Shown here: positions 7,027 through 15,573 of the stretch, in pieces | How the letters are laid out: each line of letters begins with the position of its first letter | Numbering within the stretch: position 1 is the first letter of the stretch | Source of the DNA: Rhizobium freirei PRF 81 | GTDB taxonomy: Bacteria > Pseudomonadota > Alphaproteobacteria > Rhizobiales > Rhizobiaceae | NCBI RefSeq assembly: GCF_000359745.1 | Contig: NZ_AQHN01000002.1 | Location: 1 to 42,360, forward strand | Direction: 5' to 3' | DNA: 42,360 nucleotides | Notes under the pieces: generated by a model | What the model saw: only the letters and a program-made list of their open reading frames with translations | What the model was told of the DNA's origin: nothing | Databases searched by the model: none | Made by a program: the position numbers and the translations under genes

Positions 7027-7509
7027 ATGGAAAATCTGGATCGCTTTGATCGCGATATTCTCGATATCGTTCAGCGCAATTGTCAGCTGACGGCCGAAGC
7101 GATCGCCGAGGAGGTTGGCCTCTCGACATCAGCTGTGCAGCGGCGCCTGAAACGGCTGCGCGAGGACGGTATCATCAAGGCGGAAATCGCGGTCGTGGAC
7201 CGCAAGGCAACTGGCACCCCCATGGTGTTCATCGTCGGCATGGAGATCGAGCGAGACAACTACGATGCCCTTGCCAAATTTCGCCTTTGGGCAGAGAAGC
7301 AGGATCATATCCAGCAGGTCTATTATGTCACAGGTGCCGTCGACCTCATTGCCATCGTCACCGCGAGGGATGTCGAGCACTATGACGACATTGCCGCCGT
7401 GATCATGGCGGAGAATCCTCAGATCCGGCGCATGCATACGAATGTGGTATTACGTGACGTGAAGCTCGGTCTATTCGTTCCTCTCGCGGACGGCGGCGGC
7501 GCAGGTTGA
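7027..7509 (+). CDS. Lrp/AsnC family transcriptional regulator
   Basis: This regulator (160 aa) has the family's two-part layout. The N-terminal winged helix-turn-helix reads LDRFDRDILDIVQRN, then TAEAIAEEVGLSTSAVQRRLKRLREDGII. It is followed by a RAM/AsnC ligand-binding domain with the typical VYYVTGAVDLIAIVTARD strand and a closing RRMHTNVVLRDVKLG. Such proteins form octamers that respond to an amino acid. Its position, divergent from the amino-acid importer and methyltransferase operon, suggests local control of that operon and of itself. The Gly-rich end (DGGGAG) is unusual but short. The effector is unknown. Confidence 0.9.
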   Translation: MENLDRFDRDILDIVQRNCQLTAEAIAEEVGLSTSAVQRRLKRLREDGIIKAEIAVVDRKATGTPMVFIVGMEIERDNYDALAKFRLWAEKQDHIQQVYYVTGAVDLIAIVTARDVEHYDDIAAVIMAENPQIRRMHTNVVLRDVKLGLFVPLADGGGAG

Positions 7510-8123
7510 TCGGGGCCTGTCTAATTGACGATTGACGATTGACGGTTTGATGCGTGCGGCTGGCGGCTGAACGGCGAGGTTGCAAAACCAAAGAGCACAG
7601 CCGAATTGTTCACCGGAATCCGTCGACTTCGCAGTTGAAGCTGCTCTCTTCACACAGGCGCTCTCAAAAGATGTTGCCACCGAGAGTCGGGCCGAGCAGA
7701 ATTTTGGTCGGGCTCTTGTTCAATTGCTACGAGAACAGTCTCTCGGAGACGTTCAGCCTCGCTTACGCTTTGTCGCGGGGTGTATCCGCAGGCCGGTCTA
7801 TGCCTGAACACCTGATGTGGCCGGCTTGCCGTGGAATTGGTCGAAGAATCAAGGCAGGAATGCCATGGCTGGGGAGTGCAAGGACTGGAGCTGCGCCGGG
7901 AATTGAGTGTTGATTTCCGTGATGATTTCACCCAGTGGGGGTCAAAATCTCGCGAAACTCAACAGTTCGATCTGTACCGTTGAAATATCAGGCCGCCTAA
8001 GCGATCGAATTTAGGCCGACAATCCTGTCCTTAATCCTATCATAAGGCGCCGGGGGTAAGAGTAGAGGCGTTCTTATAGTGGTCTGCAAAACAAGTTCGG
8101 ACCGAAGCCAAATCGGAGTGTAA
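7510..8123. other. 614-bp stretch without a recognisable gene
   Basis: No open frame here has convincing protein character or a ribosome-binding site. The left end has a short tandem repeat (7524-7544). The rest is mixed in composition and looks like decayed coding sequence on neither strand that I can name. Just before 8124 there is a good translation start for the next gene, so its promoter should lie in the last 150 bp, but no convincing -35/-10 pair was found. Confidence 0.5.
7524..7544. repeat. three tandem copies of ATTGACG
   Basis: ATTGACG occurs at 7524-7530, 7531-7537 and 7538-7544, just after the Lrp-type regulator stop. Each copy contains TTGAC, a -35-like pentamer, but no matching -10 follows. 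Its function is unknown. Confidence 0.7.
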
Positions 8124-9836
8124 GTGTCGCGGAATTCCCCCCTTGATATCGAAGCTTGGCGCAATGAAGAAATCAGGACCGAGCTCGAGCACCGAACCAA
8201 AGTCACTCCGGCGATGCTCCATTCGATCAACAAGGACGGCCTATTGATCTCGGTAAGCGACGCGTGGCTAGATAAACTCGGCTACACTCGGGAAGAAGTT
8301 ATCGGCAGACGTTCGTCTGAGTTTTTAACAGCCGAGTCGCGGGCGTACGCATTGCGGGAAGTCCTTCCGGCCTTCTTTCTGACCGGCCATAGCGACAACA
8401 TCGAATATCAAATGGTTTGCAAGGACGGCCGTATTATCGATGTCTTGTTGTCGGCGGTTCTGGATAGACTTCCAGGTGATGCCCAGGGAGTGTCGTTGGC
8501 GGTCATAACGGATGTGACTGCGCTTAAAGCCGCAAAGCGGCAATTGGCCTTAAGCGAAGCGCGATATAGGGATCTCGTGGAAAGCCAAACGGAATTGGTA
8601 TCGCTGGCAAGCTCTGAGGGTGAGCTTCGATTTGTCAATCATGCCTACGCACGTCACTATGGTCGCGAACCCGACGAAATGATTGGAAGGAGCCTGTTCG
8701 ACTTCATTCCAGAGACCAACCGTCTCGCGGTCGAGCACCATTTGAGTGCGGTTTGCAGCGTCGATCACAGCATTGAGAATCAAAATCAAGTGGTGTTGCC
8801 CGATGGCCGGATCAGATGGATGGCATGGACCAACAAGGCCCTGAGAGACTTGGATGGGCAAGTAATCGCTATTCATTCGGTAGGCAGAGATATTCATGAC
8901 CGAGTAATCGGCGAGCAGCGGCTTAAGGAAAGCGAGGCTCGTTACCGGCTGCTGGCGGACCATGGGACCGATATGGTTTTCCAACTCGATCATGATCTTG
9001 TTCACCGCTATGTTTCTCCGGCATGCGACGATATCCTCGGTCGCGAAGCTGAGGAGCTGATCGGTGCGTACCCAATGGCGATTACACATCCCGAAGATGC
9101 CGAACGTGCGGGATCGGCATTTCAGGCGCTTCTCGACGGCCACCTCGATCGCCATTTGCTTCTCTGCCGCCTGCGTCATCGTGATGGGCGCTGGATCTGG
9201 GTCGAAGCGCAGCTGAAGACGCTGAGAGATCGGCAATCGAACCTTCCATCAGGTATTATCGGAACCCTAAGGGATGTTTCGGCGCGCAAAGCGATCGAGG
9301 AGCAGCTTCAAGAAGCAAATCGCCGGCTACAGGCACTCGCTGATCAAGATGGGCTTACGGGTCTTTCGAACCGCCGCTTGTTTGATGCAGCGTTCTCACG
9401 AGAATTCGATCTCGCTTCACAAGGCGAGAAAGACCTCGCCCTTCTGATGATCGATGTGGACTGGTTCAAGTCGTTCAACGATGGCTACGGTCATCCCTCC
9501 GGCGATGGATGTCTGAAAAAGATAGGAGAGTCTATTGGAGGCCGCGTGCGGCCGGGTGATATCGTTGCGCGCTATGGCGGCGAAGAATTTGCTGTGCTCC
9601 TGCCGGGTGCCGGCCTAGCAGAGGCAATGGTCATCGCAGAACTCATCCGAGAGAGCGTGCTGCAACTTGCGATCGAACATAAAGGTAGTCCGAACCGGTT
9701 TGTGACCGTCAGTATCGGTGTGGCCTCTATGGAAACAAGAAATTCAAGTCGGGACTTGCTCCTCGGCAGGGCAGATAGCGCTCTCTACAGAGCTAAAGGG
9801 AACGGACGCAATATCGTCGTTGGAGACGACGCTTAG
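8124..9836 (+). CDS. PAS-PAS-PAS-GGDEF diguanylate cyclase
   Basis: This soluble signalling enzyme (570 aa) should make cyclic di-GMP from two GTP. Three PAS domains follow one another (about residues 28-135, 145-265 and 270-395), each ending with a PAC-like strand such as LAVITDVTALK, IHSVGRDIHD and IIGTLRDVSARK. A linker helix leads into the cyclase (about 405-565): DQDGLTGLSNRRLFD, then IDVDWFKSFNDGYGH, then RYGGEEFAVLLP. The GGEEF active site is intact. RPGD sits five residues before it, the correct place for the RxxD product-inhibition site. No membrane helix or signal peptide is visible. The GTG start at 8124 is supported by GGAGTG 5-10 bases upstream. The PAS ligands are unknown. Confidence 0.9.
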   Translation: MSRNSPLDIEAWRNEEIRTELEHRTKVTPAMLHSINKDGLLISVSDAWLDKLGYTREEVIGRRSSEFLTAESRAYALREVLPAFFLTGHSDNIEYQMVCKDGRIIDVLLSAVLDRLPGDAQGVSLAVITDVTALKAAKRQLALSEARYRDLVESQTELVSLASSEGELRFVNHAYARHYGREPDEMIGRSLFDFIPETNRLAVEHHLSAVCSVDHSIENQNQVVLPDGRIRWMAWTNKALRDLDGQVIAIHSVGRDIHDRVIGEQRLKESEARYRLLADHGTDMVFQLDHDLVHRYVSPACDDILGREAEELIGAYPMAITHPEDAERAGSAFQALLDGHLDRHLLLCRLRHRDGRWIWVEAQLKTLRDRQSNLPSGIIGTLRDVSARKAIEEQLQEANRRLQALADQDGLTGLSNRRLFDAAFSREFDLASQGEKDLALLMIDVDWFKSFNDGYGHPSGDGCLKKIGESIGGRVRPGDIVARYGGEEFAVLLPGAGLAEAMVIAELIRESVLQLAIEHKGSPNRFVTVSIGVASMETRNSSRDLLLGRADSALYRAKGNGRNIVVGDDA

Positions 9837-10062
9837 CATCGATTCCCGTTTCCTAGGTCGTCGTGCAATCGCTCACCAATTGCTGGCGGTTATCTTTATC
9901 TTGACTTTATAATTTGCGGCCGCCAACTCGGCCCTCGCTAAGGCGCTTGCCGTGAGCCAGCGGCGATTCCGGCCGGGCGGCTTTTCCCACTCCCAAGTCT
10001 GTTCCAAGAACTGCGCATTATTTGCGCGGACCCAAATGAGCTCCCCGTTGCAGGGTCTTCAA

Positions 10063-12816
10063 CTAACCGATGACGGCGGGCGCTACGAGCTTATATTGCC
10101 GCAGCATGTCATCGGAGCGTTGTGGCATACTAAAAAGATATCCTTGACCCGTTTCGCATCGAAGTCGGCAAAGAGCCTCCTTCTCAGCCTGGCCCTCTAT
10201 GCCCTCTGCAACGATTTCCATTCCGAGGCCGTGTCCTATCGACACGATGGCCTTCACGATCTCGTGGACACTCGGGTCATCAATCATTCTTCGAACAAAG
10301 GATTGGTCGATTTTCAGCTTGTCGAGTGGGAGATCGGCAAGATAGCTCATAGAAGAATAGCCAGTTCCAAAGTCATCCAGAGCCAAGGTGATACCCGACG
10401 CACGAAGGTCCACCATCTTAGCGATAGAGCCTCCGCCATCATTGATAAAGGCCGATTCCGTGAGCTCAAGGCATAGTCTGGAAGCTGCTAAACCGCTCTG
10501 ATGCAGCGCGTGAAGGACGTCCGCTTCGAGGTCGGTACGCTCGAACTGAATTGCAGATACGTTGACGGAGATGACGCCGTGTGACCACCGCGCTGCTTCT
10601 GCGCAGGATTGCATAAGCACCCATCGCCCGATTTCGCAGATCTGCCCGGACGATTCCGCGATTGGCACAAATTCTGCGGGGGATATCAGGCCAAGTTCGG
10701 GATGCTCCCATCGCAAAAGCGCTTCTGCTCCCACAAAGCATTGGGTTGCCAAATCTATCTGTGGTTGAAACATGAGGAAAAACTGATGATTGCGGAGCGC
10801 GGCACGTATGTCCACTTCCAAACGCCTGGTGCGAGCTTGCTGAAGAGCCATTTCCGGATCGAACGCTTTCCACTGCTCTGATGATTTCTTTGCAATGTCC
10901 AGCGCGGATTCAGCCGCGCGTAAAGAATTTTCAGCACTCGCCGGTCCACATCGCGCAATACCGAGGCGAATTCCGACTGCCGTCAACGTTCCATTAAAAG
11001 CAACAGGTTCCTCAAAGAGATGCAGGAGCCGTTCAGCATGATTTTTTGTTTCGCCCTCTTCTTCTGCGAAAAGTATAGCAAACATATCACCGTCGATGCG
11101 GGCAAGAGGTGCATCGGGCAAGGCACTTGCCAACCGAGAGGCGACAGCTTTGAGAAGCGCGTCGCCAATCTCTCTCCCGAGCGTGGTGCATATGCTTGTG
11201 AAGCGTTCTATATCGAGTAGAGCGATGATGCCACTTCGTCCTTCAATCCGCACAAGAAACTCTCGCCGGTTCAGCAGGCCTGTCAGTTCGTCCTGCTCAG
11301 ACATCCACTTTAACTTGTCTTCATAGAGCTTTCTGGCAGTGATATCCCGAATGATGATGCACCCACCGAAGGCCTTTGCAGAAGGACGGCCTATCGCCTC
11401 AAGGGGCGAAAGGGTTATCAAGGCTTCATAGGCCGCGAGCCTCTCATCGAGAGGCTTTAGGAACTCGACGATCTTGGATTTTATCCCGATCCGCTGCGGA
11501 TCATAGTGACCAACAATCTCCGTGATCGCCTGAGTGACTAAGCCTTCCCTGATCGTCAAAAGACTATCGCCCGTGCTGATCTCCAGGATCGATTTTGCCG
11601 AATCGCTGATTTCTGAAATTCTCAGGTCAGCATCGAATGCGATGATGCCATCAGAGCTGTCGGCTATGATGGTCCTCATCAACCGGCGGGAATTTCGAGC
11701 ATCGACCTTGGCGATTGCGGCAATCATTTCTCCAAGGTCTATCCGCTCGTTCAAAGCAAGAACCCAAGCAAGTCCAAGAAGCGCCCAGGGAATGATAGTT
11801 CCACCAACGATCGCCAGGTCCCTCTGTAGGAAAAACGCCACAGCTTCACAGCCGCATCCGAGTGCGGCGGCAACAAGCGTCGTCTTGCCCATGCTCAAGG
11901 AGCGAAAATAAAATACTCCGAAAATCAAAGCGCCGCCAAATAAGAGATTGAGCGGGGTTTGATCGATTTGCCGGAGGTTGCGGTTTTGCAGTTGTGTCTC
12001 GGCGGCGAGAACATGAATGAGCGGGCCGGCCAATCCACCGTAGACTGGCACGCTGAAAGTGTCCTTTAGTTCAGCCGCAGATGCTCCGACGACGACGGAA
12101 CGGCCAGCAAGTTGTTTCGAGCCGACTTTCCCCTCAAGGATGTCCGCCAATGAATATGTAGGTATGCTGTTCGGTAAGATTGAGAAATCGATCAACTGGC
12201 TGCCAGATATCCTGGATCCGCCGGATAAGGCCGACGCTGCAGAAGGGGTTGGCCTTCCATCGAAATCACTGCCGAAATCGAACCGTCGAACCAAGCCGTC
12301 AGCATCCATTGCGACATTGGCGAAAACAGGCCACGCATTGGCAAGCAATTGTGGAATCGGCCGTGAAATTTCTGTCTGCAAAGATGAAGCCGTTTTCTGT
12401 TGTCGGAAAATCGGCAGCAGAACGCCGCCCCCGACCTTTGCTAGTGCTGAAGCGAGAAGCGCGTCTTCTGATGCACTTGAAGGCGTTGAAAAATCGATGT
12501 CGATAAAGATGTCGCCGACATCGGCGCCGTATAATTTGTCCAGGACTTTTCCGTAGACGCTCCTCGGCCATGGCCAGACACCAACTTCGTCAAGAGTGTG
12601 TTTGTCGATGGCGATGAATGCGACATGCCCCGAAGCGTTGCGGGGTGCCCATTCGAACCGTTTGGCAACTAACTCATCGTTCAGTTGGATGACGGGATCA
12701 AGTTGGGGGCTGATGACTGGAAATGCGAGGACCGCAAGGACCAGCAAAGCTCTCAGCAGGATGGTTCCAGGATTACCCCTGGAAAGACGTGACAAAGAGT
12801 GGTTGACGTCCTTCAC
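10063..12816 (-). CDS. CHASE2-PAS-GGDEF(degenerate)-EAL c-di-GMP phosphodiesterase
   Basis: This membrane-bound signalling protein (917 aa) has a first helix at about residues 20-38, a periplasmic CHASE2 sensor to about 285, three further helices (about 290-365), a PAS domain (about 385-500), a GGDEF domain and a C-terminal EAL domain. The GGDEF core reads RIDGDMF, so cyclase activity is unlikely. The EAL domain keeps its catalytic set: EALLRW, SVNVSAIQF, LELTES, LDDFGTGYSS, KIDQSFV, VAEGIE and GQGYLFS. The expected activity is hydrolysis of c-di-GMP to pGpG. Its ATG overlaps the stop of the FecR-domain gene (ATGA at 12813-12816), so the two are translationally coupled and probably one functional unit. 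Confidence 0.9.
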   Translation of the reverse strand: MKDVNHSLSRLSRGNPGTILLRALLVLAVLAFPVISPQLDPVIQLNDELVAKRFEWAPRNASGHVAFIAIDKHTLDEVGVWPWPRSVYGKVLDKLYGADVGDIFIDIDFSTPSSASEDALLASALAKVGGGVLLPIFRQQKTASSLQTEISRPIPQLLANAWPVFANVAMDADGLVRRFDFGSDFDGRPTPSAASALSGGSRISGSQLIDFSILPNSIPTYSLADILEGKVGSKQLAGRSVVVGASAAELKDTFSVPVYGGLAGPLIHVLAAETQLQNRNLRQIDQTPLNLLFGGALIFGVFYFRSLSMGKTTLVAAALGCGCEAVAFFLQRDLAIVGGTIIPWALLGLAWVLALNERIDLGEMIAAIAKVDARNSRRLMRTIIADSSDGIIAFDADLRISEISDSAKSILEISTGDSLLTIREGLVTQAITEIVGHYDPQRIGIKSKIVEFLKPLDERLAAYEALITLSPLEAIGRPSAKAFGGCIIIRDITARKLYEDKLKWMSEQDELTGLLNRREFLVRIEGRSGIIALLDIERFTSICTTLGREIGDALLKAVASRLASALPDAPLARIDGDMFAILFAEEEGETKNHAERLLHLFEEPVAFNGTLTAVGIRLGIARCGPASAENSLRAAESALDIAKKSSEQWKAFDPEMALQQARTRRLEVDIRAALRNHQFFLMFQPQIDLATQCFVGAEALLRWEHPELGLISPAEFVPIAESSGQICEIGRWVLMQSCAEAARWSHGVISVNVSAIQFERTDLEADVLHALHQSGLAASRLCLELTESAFINDGGGSIAKMVDLRASGITLALDDFGTGYSSMSYLADLPLDKLKIDQSFVRRMIDDPSVHEIVKAIVSIGHGLGMEIVAEGIEGQAEKEALCRLRCETGQGYLFSMPQRSDDMLRQYKLVAPAVIG

Positions 12817-13826
12817 TTTCTGCCACTCTTGACGTTCCCGTTCCCGTTCCCGTTCCCGTTCCCGTTCCCGTTCCCGTTCCCTTTTCCATTGCCGCCACTG
12901 TTTCCGGAGTTGCCGTTTCCATTGCTGTTGTTGTTTCCAGCGTTTCCTTTTCCATTGTCGCCGCCGTTTCCGGCGTTGCCATTTCCATTCCCGTCGCCGC
13001 CGCTGTTTCCAGCGTTGCTATTGCCATTGCCGCTGCTGTTTCCGCCATTGCCGTGGCTCGCTTCACTGGAGCTTTTTCCGCTGCTGTTTCCCGAGCCACT
13101 GTTGTTTTCGCCGTTGGTATTGCCCTTATCGCCACTGTCACCGGCAGTGCTAGCTTGCGACGACTTGCTGGTGCTGTTGCTCGCGGTGGCCTGTCCGGAT
13201 AGCGTGGTGGCACCCAATGCCGGCACTGTTGCCACCGAGGGGGCGACAGAGTTTATCGACGGCATTGACACTTGCCCGGAGACCGTCATCCCGGCATTGT
13301 GATCGACTGAGGCGGTTTGATGCGGCCCCACATTTGCTTGTTGACCGCTAGCGAAGGAGGTCACTTGAACCAATCCTCGATCAACCGAAACGGACGCGGC
13401 CGTTTTTCCAACGCTGACGTGAAAGATGGTACCTTTGACAACAGCGGCGAGATACGGCGTCTGAACGGTCGTATGTGGCTGGTTACGCTTTTCTATCTCA
13501 AGATCAAGTGTACCAATCTGTTGACGGACCTCGGTCTTACGCGCTGAGAAGAGACCGGAGTTCGTTGTAATCGAAGCCATCGTGTTTGGCTGGAACCCAA
13601 TGCTTTCTACACCGCGCGTAAGTTGAGCGCGCCCCCGAGGGCCAGTCGATATCCAGGCCCGGTTTGGGACGACATCGCCGGTGTGTAGATCCATCCAGTT
13701 TGAGAGGTCTGTCGTATATTTTACCTGACTGGTGGCCTTTGCAACCTGCCAATCATCACTCTCGGCCATTGCGGTCGTGGGCAGAAGAAATAGGATGAGA
13801 ACTAGAACACGAGCAAAAAGCGACAC
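12813..13826 (-). CDS. secreted FecR-domain protein with a long Gly/Asn/Ser-rich tail
   Basis: The product (337 aa) has a signal peptide (first 21 residues, ending TTAMA). A FecR-type domain follows to about residue 190: the opening is WQVAKATSQVKYTTDLSNWMDLHTGDVV, with WISTGPRGRAQL and later the strand TPYLAAVVKGTIFHVSV. The remainder is low-complexity, rich in Gly, Asn and Ser, and ends in a (GN)n run and a basic NVKSGRK. Despite the domain name it has no sigma-factor partner here; FecR-domain proteins next to CHASE2 proteins are a known arrangement. The protein should be exported to the periplasm. GTG 13826 is chosen because GGAGGG precedes it. A role as partner or stimulus presenter for the CHASE2 sensor is inferred. 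Confidence 0.82.
   Translation of the reverse strand: MSLFARVLVLILFLLPTTAMAESDDWQVAKATSQVKYTTDLSNWMDLHTGDVVPNRAWISTGPRGRAQLTRGVESIGFQPNTMASITTNSGLFSARKTEVRQQIGTLDLEIEKRNQPHTTVQTPYLAAVVKGTIFHVSVGKTAASVSVDRGLVQVTSFASGQQANVGPHQTASVDHNAGMTVSGQVSMPSINSVAPSVATVPALGATTLSGQATASNSTSKSSQASTAGDSGDKGNTNGENNSGSGNSSGKSSSEASHGNGGNSSGNGNSNAGNSGGDGNGNGNAGNGGDNGKGNAGNNNSNGNGNSGNSGGNGKGNGNGNGNGNGNGNGNVKSGRK
12834..12881 (-). repeat. hexanucleotide microsatellite, eight GGGAAC units, within the FecR-domain gene
   Basis: Eight perfect copies of GTTCCC on the plus strand (GGGAAC on the coding strand) encode Gly-Asn repeats near the C-terminus. Because the unit is six bases, slippage would change the tail length by two residues per unit without breaking the frame. 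Imperfect related units continue upstream to about 13080. Confidence 0.9.
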
Positions 13827-13828
13827 GA

Positions 13829-14056
13829 TTACCCTCCAATATCCAAGTCGGCTGAATGGAGTGTTGTGTCGCTATCCTTAAGCCTCAGCGACGCCCAAAG
13901 CGCTTCCCAATCGTTTTCCGCGCTAACCAGGGCCTTATGCTTGCACGATAGCAACTGCATAAGTTCGCGTTGTTCAGGAGCCATGGGATTGGTATCTGGC
14001 GCGTGGGGATCTGATCGATTGCGATCCGGGCGCGGAAATGGAATAGGTTTCTGCAT
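13829..14056 (-). CDS. possible small protein encoded just before the FecR-domain gene
   Basis: This is an unrecognised 75-residue frame, rich in Pro, Asp and Arg at the start (PIPFPRPDRNRSDPHAPD), then predicted helical (PEQRELMQLLSCKHKALVSAENDWEALWASLRL). It has no signal peptide or membrane segment. Its TAA is 2 bases before the GTG of the FecR-domain gene, and its last codons double as that gene's ribosome-binding site, an arrangement typical of coupled genes. Upstream of ATG 14056 there is a weak AAAAAGG. Another frame also crosses this interval (from ATG 14100), so the choice is not certain. Function unknown. Confidence 0.4.
   Translation of the reverse strand: MQKPIPFPRPDRNRSDPHAPDTNPMAPEQRELMQLLSCKHKALVSAENDWEALWASLRLKDSDTTLHSADLDIGG
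13832..13837 (-). promoter_or_regulatory. Shine-Dalgarno of the FecR-domain gene inside the upstream small ORF
   Basis: GGAGGG, 5 bases before the GTG at 13826, also encodes the last two Gly codons of the small ORF that ends at 13829. This supports the GTG start and suggests translational coupling if the small ORF is real. Confidence 0.6.
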
Positions 14057-14595
14057 GAGGCCTTTTTCATGAACGACAAGAAAGAGGCGGGCGCCGTCAT
14101 CGGGCTCTCTCGGGAATGGTGAGGAAAAGCTGCCTCAAATCATTCGTGCAGCGCGGATAGGCTTTCGGTTGCTCGGCAGACACCACATCATCCTTGGAAG
14201 ATAAGTCGCGGCAACGTCGCATGATTTGACGCAAACCATTAACAAAAGCTGGATTTTTGCCAACTGCGTCTGTCTTTTCCCGCTCAAGCTGAACTTTGTT
14301 TCTCGTATCGGATAGCGTTGGCGTAAAATGGATCTATCGAGGCCAGATTGGCGCGGTCAGTTCCTTGTGTTGCAAAGATTGCTGCACGTTACGTGATAGA
14401 GGCTTATGCCGCTTGAACAGAGCAGCGGGCGAGTGATTTGGTTCAACTGGCGAGGATTTAAAGATCCGGTCACGTCACCGATCTTCGTCGCGAAGGTGAC
14501 AGGGTGACAGGGGCGGTCAGATCGACGCCGCGCAGCGTCAGCGATGCTCGAACTATGGGGCAAGAGGCCGGTTCGAGATGAACTCCTCGATCACT
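14057..14595. other. 539-bp stretch without a confident gene
   Basis: This should hold the promoter of the leftward FecR/CHASE2 genes. On the minus strand an open frame from about 14330 to 14097 reads protein-like (GLRQIMRRCRDLSSKDDVVSAEQ, then PRCTNDLRQLF), but its only ATG, at 14222, would give 41 residues, and no clear ribosome-binding site was seen. A short imperfect direct repeat of GGTGACA occurs near 14495-14510. I see no terminator, RNA gene or IS end. Confidence 0.4.
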
Positions 14596-15573
14596 TCAGG
14601 AATGATGCGAGCATCTCTGAAGTTTTGGTGGCAACAAGGATTCAAAGTCACATGGAGGAGCATGACCTGCCAAGCTAAAGCCAGCTTTAGTATCGCGTTT
14701 CACCGCATACATGAGCTGGTCAGCATGGCGCATCAGTTCATGCAGCGAAGCGCTGTCACCGGGGAAGGCAACCACCGCGCCCATGCTGCATGTGACCCCG
14801 TGGCCAGTGTTCTCCAATGCGGCCGTGAATCCGACATGCAATTGGCTCGTCACTTCCAGCGCGCCCTCGGTCTTCGTCAGCTCGATCAAGACCGCGAACT
14901 CGTCGCCACCCATCCGTCCGAAACAATCCTCCAAACCAATTAATGACTTCCCCTGTTCTGCAAGGCATTGCAGGAGCTGGTCTCCTGTTTGGTGTCCGAA
15001 CCGATCATTAACGGCCTTGAAGCCATCGAGATCGAAATAGGCAAGTAGCAAAGACCGATTGCGTGCCGTTGCCGATGCCAGCATTGCTTCAGCCTGGCGT
15101 TGGAACTCCTGCCTGTTCAAAATTCCTGTCATCCAATCCCGCCGCGCGAGGAGACGCTCCCGGTCGAAACTTTGCCGGAAGCGCGTCACGACAGCAGCCG
15201 CACATCCGAACTTGATAAGTTGTATCACCAACTCGACGATCGCGCTCGTATCCAGATGACCGGAAAGTCCCAGTAAGGTCACGACCGATAAAATGATTTC
15301 CGCGATCGCGATGCCCATTCCTGTTTTGAAACCGAAGCACCAGCAGGCAATACAAACTGGCAGCATATAGAGCGAACCGACATGGTGGATGCCGCTGACT
15401 TGGAAAAGCCAATCTAAGCTTGCGATACAGATCAAGCTGAGGATCAGCAGTCGCCAAACAGCGACTGGCGTCAGGGAGTCGAGCCACTGTTCCGGGGAAA
15501 ACAAAGGAACCTCGAGATGGTCACTCTGTTGGCTTCGATGGTCTTTCCGCAATGCTGTCAGCGCTCCGCGCAC
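14596..15573 (-). CDS. membrane-bound GGDEF diguanylate cyclase
   Basis: The product (325 aa) has three or four hydrophobic helices in its first 130 residues (WRLLILSLICIASLDWLF, YMLPVCIACWCFGF, GIAIAEIILSVVTLLGL and LVIQLIKFGCAAAVV). A GGDEF domain follows: RRDWMTGILNRQEFQ, YFDLDGFKAVNDRFGH and GRMGGDEFAVL. The active-site GGDEF is exact, so it should synthesise c-di-GMP. The inhibitory RxxD site is replaced by GLED, so product feedback is probably absent. The membrane part resembles the short sensor regions of small cyclases and is not assigned. GTG 15573 is well supported by GGGGAGGA at a spacing of about 6 bases. The gene stands alone. Confidence 0.88.
   Translation of the reverse strand: MRGALTALRKDHRSQQSDHLEVPLFSPEQWLDSLTPVAVWRLLILSLICIASLDWLFQVSGIHHVGSLYMLPVCIACWCFGFKTGMGIAIAEIILSVVTLLGLSGHLDTSAIVELVIQLIKFGCAAAVVTRFRQSFDRERLLARRDWMTGILNRQEFQRQAEAMLASATARNRSLLLAYFDLDGFKAVNDRFGHQTGDQLLQCLAEQGKSLIGLEDCFGRMGGDEFAVLIELTKTEGALEVTSQLHVGFTAALENTGHGVTCSMGAVVAFPGDSASLHELMRHADQLMYAVKRDTKAGFSLAGHAPPCDFESLLPPKLQRCSHHS

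Noticed and set aside
7650..7931. A 93-codon minus-strand frame with a predicted helical end (SEAERLRETVLVAIEQEP).
   Set aside because: It is low in hydrophobic structure, has no ribosome-binding site and resembles no family that I recognise.
9885..10060. Minus-strand open frame of about 53 codons with a Trp-rich sequence (WVRANNAQFLEQTWEWEKPP) after the CHASE2-EAL gene.
   Set aside because: It has no usable start codon or ribosome-binding site and no family was recognised; it may be a chance open frame.
12799..13302. Long plus-strand frame of Phe, Pro and Leu repeats.
   Set aside because: It is the antisense of the Gly-Asn repeat tail of the FecR-domain gene, caused by the low-complexity DNA.
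14495..14520. Repeated GGTGACA as an IS end or iteron.
   Set aside because: There are only two imperfect copies in a non-coding stretch, and no partner inverted repeat was found.
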